DNA of 64,000 nt from Doryteuthis pealeii (Eukaryota; Mollusca; Cephalopoda; Myopsida; Loliginidae): positions 16,018,046-16,082,045 of the forward strand of contig CM042181.1 of NCBI GenBank assembly GCA_023376005.1, read 5' to 3'. The position numbers and the translations under genes were made by a program. Below, one piece after another: positions 12,079-20,325 of the stretch (its first letter is position 1; every line of letters begins with the position of its first letter). The notes under the pieces are model-generated. The model had not been told where the DNA came from, searched no databases, and saw nothing but the letters and a program-made list of their open reading frames with translations.

Positions 12079-14990
12079 TGTTGCAAAATTAAAGAGTTCC
12101 TCATTAATAATAAATGAATATTTCAAAGATGAACATTTTTTAGCAAAATATCAACAGGTAAATAATTACCGAAATTTTCGTAAAAATTCGACTGTTAGTT
12201 GATTTTTCATATAATTTTTATAAAAAAAAGCCTCTAGTCGTAACTTGTTTTCGGCTACGTTAAATTTCAATTGATTTAACGGCGCAAAAATGTAAACATT
12301 GTTTTCATTCATAATTTTCATTATTTCCGTAAGCTGAATTTTTTAATTAAAAAAAAATTTTAAAATCAGTTTTTTTAAGGTTCCTTCTTTAGAATGGACA
12401 AAGAATTTAAGATAATATTAACCTTCATTCAAGTTTCATTGTGTTAAATATAGGGGGGGGGGATTTGTTACACAGGCGATTGGAGGTTCCTAATGAATAT
12501 AGTAATAAAAAAACAGATAGCATCTTTCTTTTTAATTCATTAAAATTAAATGCAAAATAATAATAATCTTCGGTTTTAATCTGTGAATTAAAACATTCGA
12601 GTTGGGGTTTTCATTTTTAAAATTCTAATATATTTTTTTTTATTCAAATAATTTTTAAAAACGTTTAGAATTGTCAAAATAACAAATAGTATTAAAAAGG
12701 TAAAAAAAAAGTTTTGTTTTGATATAAGACGTTTGAATATGTTCATAAAAACTTATTTAAAATAAATAAATAAATAAATAGATAGAATATATTTATCAAT
12801 TTCAGAATTTACATATATGTAAAAAAATGTTTTATTTGCCTTACTTGAATATTAAGACATTTTTGTCGTTAAATAAAAACAAAAAAATATCTTAAGTTAT
12901 GATAAGTAATTAAATAAGCAATAACGGTCAATTATGACCGAATCACAATAATAAATATAAATATAAAATATATATTTGTGATTCAATTAAGTTTTTAAAA
13001 CCTTTTTATTTAAAATGGTTAAAGTAATATTTAAAAAAAAAAAGTTTTGTTACGAGACGTTTAAATATGTTATAAAAAAAAAAAAAAAAAAAAAAAACTC
13101 ATCTAAAAATAATATAAAATAAATAAATACATTTATTTCAGTGTTGTTTTATTGTAGAATTCATGCGTATTATATTAAATAAAAAAAAATGTTTTATTTA
13201 CTTAACTTCAATATTAAAACATTGTCTTAAAATCAAAAAAATGTTTAAAGTTATAATAAATGTTAAGCCATAACGGTCAATTATGACGAAACATTTAAAC
13301 ACAAAAATAATTAAAAAAATATTCATGTAATAAATAATAAAAAATATATCTTTCTCTTTATTTTGCATTCGTCAAAAAAATGTTATTTATTTTTTTACAT
13401 TTGTAATCTATTTAATTTTTTATTTTTTATTTAATTAAATAAAAAATTTATTCAATCATTTCTTGTGGGCCCAGACAGAATAAAAACGGTTTAACCTATT
13501 TTAAATTTAATCTTGTTTACAAATCGAAAATTTAAAATATCTAAAAAAATAAAATGAACAAATAAAAAAAAAAGGATAAATTTTAAAAGCTTAATTTTTA
13601 TTTTTTTTTTTTTTTTTTTTTAATAAGAAAATGTTTTTAAATTAACTTTTGATTTAAGAAAATTATGTCAAGACATCTTAAACAAAAAACAAACCAAAAA
13701 AAATTATTTTACGTATTTATTTATTAAATTTTAAAACATTAAGAATTAATAAGAAAATACTTTATGAATTTTAAAAGCTTTTTTTTTTATATATACACAA
13801 AATAGTTGTTTTAAAAAAAAAATTATTTTCTGATTTAAAAATTATGTCATGACATCTTAAACAAAAAAAAAAAAATCATTTACGTATCCAGCAATTTTAA
13901 AATATTAAAAATAAAATTAAAAAACTTGATAAATTTTAAAAGCTTAATAATTAAAAAAAGCAAAAATACAAACAAATGACAATGTTTTTGTTTTTAAATT
14001 TACTTATGATTTAAAGAAAATTATGTCATAATAAAAAACCCCAAAAAACGATTTTATTTACGTATCCGTGCATTTTAAAATATCGAAAACATTATTTAAA
14101 AAACAGTTGGTAAATTTCAAAAGTTTAATAATTTAAAGAACAAAATATTGATATATTTTTGTTTTTAAATTATTTTCCGATTTAAAGAAAATTATGTCAT
14201 GACATCTTAAACAAAAACAAAAAAAAAACGATTTTATTTACGTATCCGGTAATTTAAAAATATTTAAAAAAAAAAAAAAGAAAAAAGCTTAATGAATTTT
14301 AAGAGCTTAATAATTTAAAAAAGAAAAAAATACAAGCAAGTGACAATGTTTTTGTTTTTAAATTTAATTCACTTATAATTTAAAGAAAATTGTCATAACA
14401 TAAAAAAAAGAAAGATTTACGTATCCGTGCATTTTAAAATATTTAAAAAAAATAAAAGAAAAAACACTTGATAAATTTCAAAAGTTTAATAATTAAAAAA
14501 AAAAACAACATAAATATTGGCACTTTTGTTTTTTATGATTTAAGGAAAATTATGTCATGACATCTTAAACAAAAAACGAATTTATTTACGTATCCAGTAT
14601 TTACTAATAATATAACTTAAATAGAAATATACGTCTATTAAAAAAACGTATACAATTAAATAATTCATATACTAACAAAAGTAAATAAAAGAAATATCGT
14701 ACAATATTCAAAACAGACATTTATTTTGAGTAATTTTACGACACTTAATGGTTACTACTTTCTTGAAGATAGTGAGAAAAAAAGTGGGGGGAAAAAGGGA
14801 TATATAACATTTAACTGTTTTATTGCATGTCTTCCATTACCTTAGGATAGGTACAGTTTTTGGCATCACTCCCTCCCAAAACTGCTTTGGCGTCAGCTTC
14901 AAGTTTCTCCTCCTCGGCCAGAAAATCCACCATCGTTATGTTCTCCTCTTGGTCACCAGTTTCCCGCGGTAAATTCTCGTGCTCCGCCAT
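1..14990 (-). CDS. UBR7: UBR7-type E3 ubiquitin ligase (UBR box + PHD finger), N-terminal half, 7 exons, 3' end outside window
   Basis: Exons in transcript order are 14841-14990, 10085-10218, 7195-7252, 6977-7072, 6151-6204, 2751-2856 and 1-84 (cut by the window edge). All junctions are GT-AG and the phases agree, giving 227 continuous codons; the human protein is about 425 residues. Residues 1-50 carry the acidic leader ending in AVLGGSDAKN. Residues 51-114 are the UBR box (YACSTC, CLACSYECH, FRCDCGN). Residues 133-192 are an atypical PHD finger with probable zinc ligands C134, C136, C154, C157, H162, H165, C181 and C184, and the hallmark W160. The order of domains identifies UBR7 rather than other UBR proteins. 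In vertebrates UBR7 is a chromatin-associated ligase reported to act on histone H2B; that role is family knowledge, not visible here. The serine-rich middle and conserved C-terminal domain lie to the left of the window. Introns total about 14 kb and are full of transposons. Confidence 0.95.
794..1091 (-). mobile_element. Family B retroposon, 5'-truncated
   Basis: Shares TACTACCACTCCGGGTCAGA and GTTTAACGTCATTCCCAGG with the other copies. UBR7 intron 6. Confidence 0.65.
1400..1680 (+). mobile_element. LTR-like dispersed repeat
   Basis: TATA-like GTATATATAATACCC, the shared GGACGTCAGGCAG block and an AGCAATAAAA polyadenylation-like signal, similar to the minus strand of 29161-30000. Only this portion is present here, in UBR7 intron 6. 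Confidence 0.45.
2085..2112. repeat. (GT)n microsatellite
   Basis: Uninterrupted GT dinucleotides in UBR7 intron 6. Confidence 0.95.
2352..2700. repeat. 131-bp tandem duplication
   Basis: GTTGTGATGTTGTGAAACCT occurs at 2480 and 2611; older relatives of the unit are at 1905-2010 and 2352-2465. UBR7 intron 6. Confidence 0.85.
2751..2856 (-). CDS. UBR7: UBR7 coding exon 6 (end of PHD finger)
   Basis: A 106-bp exon, phase 0 to 1, with a CAG acceptor and GTCAGT donor. It encodes HLNIELPDRDVSVEIVCSAC followed by MKACPFLWRYQ, giving the last two PHD cysteines and the conserved C-x2-C-M-K-x-C-x-F-L-W block that follows the finger in UBR7. A 131-bp tandem duplication lies just downstream in the intron (2470-2700). 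Confidence 0.92.
2952..3212. mobile_element. Diverged palindromic MITE of the same group
   Basis: The arms (AGGGACGTGTTTCGCTTTGC and its complement near 3155-3175) flank a hinge with GTTAGGGTTAGGGGTTAGG. The ends resemble the GGACCATATG family but are degenerate. UBR7 intron 5. Confidence 0.55.
3262..3523 (-). mobile_element. Family B retroposon, 5'-truncated
   Basis: Contains TACGGCATATCAACCTCGG and TACTACCACTCCGGGTCAGA. Its 5' end abuts the direct repeat at 3527. Confidence 0.65.
3527..4352 (+). mobile_element. Possible TRIM-like element: long direct repeats around a short spacer
   Basis: A 326-bp segment (3527-3852) recurs as 258 bp at 4095-4352; both begin near GGTATTTAAGCG (TATA-like) and end near TTAAAGTC with GGAGTTG. 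The internal 240 bp is dispersed family C. The arrangement fits a terminal-repeat miniature LTR element, but a simple tandem duplication is possible. Confidence 0.4.
3928..4094 (+). repeat. Dispersed family C, copy 1
   Basis: Shares GCTGAAAAGGAAGGAATT, the GAGACAAAGGCAGAAG block and GACTTAGGCTTTATT with 19665-19930, 24270-24395, 25185-25340 and 43100-43340. Class not recognised. Confidence 0.6.
4353..4605 (+). mobile_element. tRNA-derived SINE-1, copy a
   Basis: The 5' head has an A box (TTAGCTCAGTCGG) and B box (AGTTCGATACCCG) of RNA polymerase III, followed by a conserved tRNA-unrelated body (GCGCTCCACCTCAGA, TAGCGCTAGTGAAAA) and a short tail ending ACGACTTTACTTA. It abuts Helitron copy 1. 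Confidence 0.8.
4611..5327 (-). mobile_element. Non-autonomous Helitron, copy 1
   Basis: Read on the minus strand the element opens TCTTATTATAATGGAGATTG and closes with a GC-rich hairpin about 11 bases before a terminal CTAG, inserted between A and T with no target duplication. These are the diagnostic Helitron ends. This copy has one mismatch in the hairpin stem (GGGTCC for GGGTGC). At 717 bp it is too short to encode Rep/helicase. It sits in UBR7 intron 6 directly after a SINE. Confidence 0.8.
6151..6204 (-). CDS. UBR7: UBR7 coding exon 5 (PHD core, 54 bp)
   Basis: A 54-bp exon, phase 0 to 0, encoding VEDEMFQCVICEDWLHER. It carries C154, C157, W160 and H162. The donor is AGG/GTAAGT and is followed within about 20 bases by a (TA)n tract (6101-6130), so this small exon sits against an unstable microsatellite. 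The usual family motif is WFHGRH; here it reads WLHERH across the splice to exon 6. Confidence 0.93.
6570..6735. repeat. Tandem repeat of about 43-50 bp
   Basis: Four units with GTTTCTTAGAAATGAATGA. It is part of a dispersed family also at 7790-8000 and 50035-50240 (TTTAGTTGGGACCCATAAAT). Confidence 0.8.
6977..7072 (-). CDS. UBR7: UBR7 coding exon 4 (linker and first PHD cysteines)
   Basis: A 96-bp exon, phase 0 to phase 0, with a CAG acceptor and GTAAGT donor. It encodes residues 115-146, including NKYNHNFSGKYCTCNRPYP, which joins the UBR box to the PHD finger and supplies C134 and C136. An exon-4 remnant with the same boundaries is not seen elsewhere in the window. Confidence 0.93.
7195..7252 (-). 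CDS. UBR7: UBR7 coding exon 3 (UBR box, second part)
   Basis: A 58-bp exon between a TAG acceptor and a GTAAGT donor. It completes the split arginine codon and encodes NFRCDCGNKKFPNRCKLFS, the last zinc ligands of the UBR box. A tandem repeat of about 30 bp, pyrimidine-rich on the transcribed strand (7257-7580), abuts the acceptor. Confidence 0.93.
7257..7590. repeat. Tandem repeat of about 30 bp, A-rich
   Basis: About ten copies of AATTGAAAAG followed by an A run and TGAAAAAGTTT, abutting UBR7 exon 3. Confidence 0.9.
8067..8276 (-). pseudogene. Reverse transcriptase fragment of a non-LTR retrotransposon
   Basis: The minus-strand frame reads GIMMGCIISPLLFVLEMEMI then MKAFMDDVTLIAESRS. FMDD is the catalytic YxDD-type motif. 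Only about 60 residues survive, between intron sequence and Helitron copy 2. Confidence 0.75.
8299..8940 (-). mobile_element. Non-autonomous Helitron, copy 2
   Basis: Same ends as copy 1: minus strand TCTTATT start, hairpin GCACCC-GGA-GGGTGC, CTAG terminus, flanked by A and T. It lies in UBR7 intron 2. Internal sequence is about 85-90% like copy 1 by eye, with shared blocks such as AATACAATTGCATGTTATTA. Confidence 0.82.
8995..9234 (+). mobile_element. piggyBac-like MITE with TTAA target duplication, copy 1
   Basis: A 232-bp element with inverted ends CTCTTAACATCCT / AGGATGTTAAGAG flanked by TTAA on both sides. TTAA duplication is typical of piggyBac (or Kolobok) elements. It lies in UBR7 intron 2. 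Confidence 0.7.
9506..9965. mobile_element. Palindromic MITE (GGACCATATG family) interrupted by TTAA MITE
   Basis: Starts GGACCATATGATCTTTAGG and ends TAATATGGTCC; the arms pair almost end to end. The hinge is split by the TTAA MITE at 9593-9832. Confidence 0.7.
9593..9832 (-). mobile_element. piggyBac-like MITE copy 2, nested in a palindromic MITE
   Basis: Same 232-bp length as copy 1, inverse orientation, flanked by TTAA (9593-9596, 9829-9832). It interrupts the palindromic element at 9506-9965, so it is the younger insertion. Confidence 0.72.
10085..10218 (-). CDS. UBR7: UBR7 coding exon 2 (UBR box, first part)
   Basis: The exon is 134 bp. It starts after a CAG acceptor, ends phase 2 at a GTAA donor, and encodes residues 51-95. 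It has SRQALYACSTCTP, a CLACSYECHEGH zinc cluster and FELYTKR. This is the most conserved piece of the gene and it fixes the identity. A long A/G-rich low-complexity tract at 10266-10562 reads as an extended polypyrimidine tract on the transcribed strand, about 50 bases upstream of the acceptor. Confidence 0.95.
10266..10565. repeat. A/G-rich low-complexity tract
   Basis: Runs of A with GA and GGA interruptions; a 133-codon lysine-rich frame through it is spurious. It is the extended pyrimidine tract before UBR7 exon 2. Confidence 0.9.
10590..11470 (-). mobile_element. Family B retroposon split by a 310-bp insert
   Basis: The 3' part (10590-10712) and 5' part (11023-11470) join at ACCCATAG / CCTAACAGG. 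The insert between holds a tiny Cys/Lys/Arg-rich frame. It is in UBR7 intron 1. Confidence 0.6.
11560..14820. other. AT-rich UBR7 intron 1 with poly-A/T runs, no gene seen
   Basis: Long A and T homopolymers (11611-11635, 12038-12076, 13077-13097). 13560-14590 contains about five loose repeats of a unit of about 190 bp with AAATTATGTCATGACATCTT, ACGTATCC and TAAAAGCTTAATAA. Nothing coding. Confidence 0.7.
14841..14990 (-). CDS. UBR7: UBR7 coding exon 1 (start codon)
   Basis: This exon has 50 codons from the ATG at 14990 and ends in phase 0 at a GTAATG donor. The start is chosen because the context AAGATGGCGG is a strong Kozak match, the peptide opens the acidic leader typical of UBR7 (MVDFLAEEEKLE, then AVLGGSD), and GC-rich promoter-like DNA lies immediately upstream. 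The same context is also a YY1-type motif overlapping the start codon. Confidence 0.93.
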
Positions 14991-15120
14991 CTTCGAACAC
15001 TAACTCAATGACCGAACGCAGAAGACAGGGCGGGACAAACGTTGTGACGTGGCAGCTTTTGATTCGTTCGCTGGAGATCACATGATTACTATGGCAACGA
15101 AAGTTACACTATCCGCCATA
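14991..15120 (-). promoter_or_regulatory. Probable UBR7 promoter / 5' UTR
   Basis: This is the only CpG-containing, GC-richer patch for several kb, directly upstream of UBR7 exon 1. It holds a GC box (GGGCGGG, 15028-15034), a CRE-like TGACGTGG (15044-15051) and an X-box-like element on the minus strand, GTTGCCATAGTAAT (15085-15098), one base off the RFX consensus. No TATA box is evident. The call is inferred from motifs and position only. Confidence 0.5.
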
Positions 15121-15783
15121 GTGTTTTTTTTTTTTAAGATGAAGTGCAATGGTTTCCAACCATTTTTTTCTTTTAATTTATTGTTGGTTGATTGATTGAT
15201 TTTAACGGCATATCAATCCGTCTGGGGTTATGTCATGCCTAGAGGTTAGGAAGTAATATGTGTTGTATATCTATATTTACGCTTTCGAAGTAATTGGTTT
15301 CAACAATGTGTTAGCATCATTGGGGATCGTGTTGCATGGTATTAATTAGAATTCTAATAAGAATGTTCTCGGGGGGGGGGCACAGTTAAGTCCGACGCTT
15401 TTACTCTCCCAGCAATGCTGCACTCTTCTCACCAACACTATCAAAATATCTTGTCTATCGTCCACTCGTCATCACAGCCAAAATGCTACTGCGAGCTTTT
15501 TTCTCGGTTTGTGAGGGCTAGGAAATAAATACACAATTACAGTGTTCATCTGGGCGCCTTACTCTGACCTGCCCATGCAGCACGTGCGACACTAATCAGC
15601 ACGCGTCAATCCTTCCCATCCGGGCCACTCTGGATAGTTTAGCGATTCCCATGTGTCAGGCCACGACTCACGATCAGGAGAATGCGAGTTCAATCTCCCC
15701 ACTCGCCTCTGATCTCATTCTGCATGCCAAACACAGTCGTGCACGCTTCGAACTACTACGTTCGTGGTTTCTCTCGCCACAGT

Positions 15784-16890
15784 TCATGTCAATATTCTAC
15801 GGTATAATTTTATTTCCTTCAAAAAGGACAAAATGTCCTCCATGTTCACATTTTCAAATAGATCTTTCATATTGTTTGCATCAAAATAACGGTTTCTGAT
15901 GCAAGCAAAAAATCTGCATTCCATGAATAAGAGTTTGACAGTCAAAGGTGTTTGATATGTTTCACACTATGGTTGTTGTTCTTGTTTGAGTATATAGGAG
16001 TGCATTAGTCTTGTGTAACCAATGCGCAATCAGGACACAATAACTTGTTCCTTTCTAGACTTTCATAAGGCTGGTGTCCAGTCTCCCAGAGTGGGATTGA
16101 TTAGGAAGAGTTTATTGTGGATGTTGTTATTCCAGCATTGTTGTCATTTTGTATGAAGGAATATATTAATTTTAGGTTTCAAGTTAGTATATGGAATCTT
16201 GAACTTGTCGGTGATCAAATCTAGAGCCGATTTAGCTGCAGAGTCAGCTCTTTCATTCCCCCTCACTAGTCCGACATTATTTAAGGACGTTTCTGATTTT
16301 TATTTTACTTTTTATGGTGATGAACTAATGAAGCCATCAATAATTCTTGTTCTATCGGTGATCAAATCTAGAGCCGATTTAGCTGCAGAGTCAGTTCTTT
16401 CATTCCCCCTCACTAGTCCGACATTATTTAAGGACGTTTCTGATTTTTATTTTACTTTTTATGGTGATGAACTAATGAAGCCATCAATAATTCTTGTTCT
16501 ATCGGTGATCAAATCTAGAGCCGATTTAGCTGCAGAGTCTTCTTTCATTCCCCCTCACTAGTCCGACATTATTTAAGGACGTTTCTGATTTTTATTTTAC
16601 TTTTTATGGTGATGAACTAATGAAGCCATCAATAATTCTTGTTCTATCGGTGATCAAATCTAGAGCCGATTTAGCTGCAGAGTCAATTCTTTCATCACTA
16701 AGGACGTTTCTGATTTTTATTTTACTTTTTATGGTGATGAACTAATGAAGCCATCAATAATTCTTGTTCTATTGGTGATCAAATCTAGAGCCGATTTAGC
16801 TGCAGAGTCAGCTCTTTCATTTCCCCTCACTACAATATGGCTTGGGATCAAGCATATCAGAATCTCCTTAGAGTTAGACATTATTTAAGG
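15784..16890 (-). pseudogene. Non-LTR retrotransposon ORF2 3' end (RNase H and C-terminal region), decayed
   Basis: On the minus strand 16770-16880 reads PSHIVVRGNERADSAAKSAL, the C-terminal RNase H motif of non-LTR retrotransposons. Further on come WNNNIHNKLFLINPTLGDW, LRIGYTRLMHSY and TVKLLFMECRFFACIRNRYF, then a stop at 15784. These are the usual C-terminal blocks of Jockey/I-like ORF2. In-frame stops make it inactive. The RNase H end is present about five times because of a 147-bp tandem duplication (16199-16846). The sequence 15121-15783 would be the 3' UTR side. Confidence 0.75.
16199..16846 (-). repeat. 147-bp tandem duplication within the RNase H segment
   Basis: TCGGTGATCAAATCTAGAGC recurs at 16208, 16355, 16502 and 16647 (spacing 147, 147, 145), with a shortened unit to 16772. 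Because 147 is divisible by three the plus strand stays open for 120 codons by chance. Confidence 0.85.
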
Positions 16891-17592
16891 ACATTTCTGA
16901 TTTTTATTTTACTATGGTTACCCCTGATGTGTCCAAATGCAGAATAGCACACAAGAGATAATATCGTTAGAATGAAATAACGGAAACTCCAGAAGTAGCC
17001 TCACCCTAACCCTAACTAGAGTTATATACTGGATCCGACAAGGAACATGGAACACTTGTATTTATAAAAATATAAAATCATATCTTTATTCCTCGGTTGT
17101 GTGTAGTCTGAGAGTTGTCAGCAGGGGTTGCACATACAACGGAGCCTTCAGAAGTTCTCTGCAAGCGATCTCGAACCTGAGCTCAGTCTACCCAACCCAG
17201 ATTTCCATGGGCTTTTTATTATTGTTCAATTCACAGGGTCACATCTCTGATCATATACTACGCAGTTTTTCTGTAGACACACCTCCACGCCCATGCAGCA
17301 TGTTTTCATTGGTTATGGGCTACGCCTACAAATTTTCTGTGCCTACACAGTGTCTAATGTACACCTGCATCTCTAGGTGCCAAAGGTCAGTTTAATGCCA
17401 TATCCTGTTTTTGTTTCCATTCCCAAGCTTGACATACACACACTTCCTGTGTACAGCCTGGGCTCCAGATGCAAACTGATTGACCAGGTGTAACGTGATT
17501 ATTAAGGTCCACCGGAGTTTGATAGTGGAAATAAAACTGTGGGCAGACTGCTATAGAAAGAGAGGAAGAAGAAATAAGAGAAAGTAAAAGTT
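16891..17592. other. No gene or known repeat seen
   Basis: Non-repetitive sequence of moderate GC with a single CCCTAACCCTAAC stretch near 17005. A 98-codon plus frame at 17099 shows no recognisable motif. Confidence 0.5.
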
Positions 17593-18995
17593 AAAATAAT
17601 ATACATGTATGTGTACAGTGCTCAGGTGTACCACAACTCATCAAAGTGTCAAGTACACAGAATAATGTATTAGTGTCAGGAACATGAACAGTTTACAGTA
17701 ATAATATACATGTATGTGTACAGTGCTCAGGTGTACCACAACTCATCAAAGTCTCATGTCAAGTACACAGAATAATGTAGTAGTGTCAAGAACATGAACA
17801 GTGTACAGTAATAATATACATGTATGTGTACAGTGCTCAGGTGCACCACAACTCATCAAAGTGTCAAGTACACAGAATAATGTATTAGTGTCAGGAACAT
17901 GAACAGTTTACAGTAATAATATACATGTATGTGTACAGTGCTCAGGTGCACCACAACTCATCAAAGTGTCAAGTACACAGAATAATGTATTAGTGTCAGG
18001 AACATGAACAGTTTACAGTAATAATATACATGTATGTGTACAGTGCTCAGGTGTACCACAACTCATCAAAGTCTCATGTCAAGTACACAGAATAATGTAG
18101 TAGTGTCAAGAACATGAACAGTGTACAGTAATAATATACATGTATGTGTACAGTGCTCAGGTGCACCACAACTCATCAAAGTGTCAAGTACACAGAATAA
18201 TGTATTAGTGTCAGGAACATGAACAGTTTACAGTAATAATATACATGTATGTGTACAGTGCTCAGGTGCACCACAACTCATCAAAGTGTCAAGTACACAG
18301 AATAATGTATTAGTGTCAGGAACATGAACAGTTTACAGTAATAATATACATGTATGTGTACAGTGCTCAGGTGTACCACAACTCATCAAAGTCTCATGTC
18401 AAGTACACAGAATAATGTAGTAGTGTCAAGAACATGAACAGTGTGCAGTAATAATATACATGTATGTGTACAGTACTCAGGTGTACCACAACTCATCAAA
18501 GTCTCATGTCAAGTACATAGAATAATGTATTAGTGTCATGAACATGAACAGTTTACAGTAATAATATACATGTATGTGTACAGTGCTCAGGTGTATCACA
18601 ACTCATCAAAGTCTCATGTCTAGTACACAGAATAATGTATTAGTGTCAGGAAAATGAATAGCATACAGTAATAATATACATGTATGTGTACAGTGCTCAG
18701 GTGTATCACAACTCATCAAAGTCTCATGTCAAGTATATAGAATAATGTATTAGTGTCAGGAACATGAACAGTTTACAGTAATAATATACATGTATGTGTA
18801 CAGTGCTTAGGTGCACCACAACTCAACAAAGTCTCATGTTTAGTACACAGAATAATGTATTAGTGTCAGGAAAATGAATAGCATACAGTAATAATATACA
18901 TGTATGTGTACAGTGCTCAGGTGCACCACAACTCATCAAAGTGTCAAGTACACAGAATAATGTATTAGTGTCAGGAACATGAACAGTTTACAGTA
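17593..18995. repeat. Minisatellite array of about 112-120-bp units, 12 copies
   Basis: AATATACATGTATGTGTACA recurs throughout. Units differ by a 7-bp CTCATGT insertion and by GTGTACC/GTGCACC, and the variants follow a short-long-short order that suggests a higher-order repeat in the first half. Confidence 0.95.
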
Positions 18996-19664
18996 GTCAT
19001 ATGCATGTATGTGTGCGTGTGTGTGCATATGTGTGTGGAGAGGTATAGTGTTGGTGTTCTATATTTTATTTTATGTTGGATAGTTACCTCTGTTGGTTCC
19101 TTGTATTTTTTGGCGGTAACTGGTATGTGCACAGTGCACATCTCACAATCAGAAAATATTTATCAACATGCAGGAAAAACAACGAAGTCAGATTAAAATA
19201 CACAACTTGTATTAAAGTAAAGTTACAAAATTTAGTACATGATACTGGGCAAAGTCCTTTTCATTTGCTCTTGTTTTAAAAGTTCATATTTGTCTTATTT
19301 CACTTCCCGATTATGGAGCTAACTTGTTTTGCGTGACGATTACTTGTCTGTCATCGCTTTAACTGAATTCTCCTCCTTCCTAGTATTCCTGCTTCTTATT
19401 TTGGCACTCAATTTTGAATTCCAGTGTGTGTCAGTTTCGTTATTACATTTTTAGAATATTTACTCTCCCCGCTTTCTCGAACAATTGGCAACCGCCATTT
19501 TATTAACCATTACAGATACAAAGATTCTACCTAACATTAAAGGATACAAAGAATTCTGTTTAAACACTGAAGGACATAAGGATTCTGCTTAACATATGGG
19601 GCTAAGTTACATTTGTTTGTACTGGTATCTTGTCCCGAATAAAAGCTTGGTTCTTTGTTCTTGT

Positions 19665-19930
19665 GGGCTGGTATGCTGAAATGGAACTTACGGAACGAAA
19701 AGGCAAAAGAAAGGAAAGAGACAAAGGCAAGAGGTAGTTTTACGACTTAGGCTTTATTGAACAGGGCATAGTCGGCTGTAGCGATGGAACATGCCCCCTG
19801 GCTAGCAGCAGCGACCACACTCAGTTGCGGCCTAGATTCAAATGTGCAAGGTATCCTTTTGGGGGTAGGGAGTCAGTCCTTTTTGTCGGACATGTGCAAA
19901 GGGGTTGCAAAGGGGGTTCTTCCGGTCAAA
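19665..19930 (+). repeat. Dispersed family C, copy 2
   Basis: Contains TTACGACTTAGGCTTTATTG and TCCTTTTTGTCGGACATGTG, matching 43100-43340. Confidence 0.6.
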
Positions 19931-20325
19931 GCCCCATGGGAGTTTTGTTGTTTTTTTATTCTATTTTCTTTTTCTTTTCGTATTTTTTTAATCCCCACAA
20001 ACACAAGGATAATAGGATTCCACTCAAAACGGATCAAAATGGCCATAATAATCTTAAGAGAGACAATGACAAAGGTACTTTTTGAGTTTAAGACTTTATT
20101 TCTAGGTTCATAGGTATTGTCGAAAATTTTGGTTGGTCTGCAAAATCTGACGCCAGTAACAAAATAAAAAAAAAAACAAAAGTGTAAATAATATACAGAG
20201 GAAAAAGGAAGGAATTGACAAAAGTCTGAACTCTTACAATTAAATTAAACTATATTTATTTAAAATTACTACTAAGCTACTGTCTGCTGATGGTTGCACA
20301 AATTTCCCCGTGTAGTATTTATTGA

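Noticed and set aside
16199..16561. 120-codon plus-strand frame with repeated SVIKSRADLAAES
   Set aside because: A frame artefact of a 147-bp (divisible by three) repeat; the minus strand carries the real RNase H motif.
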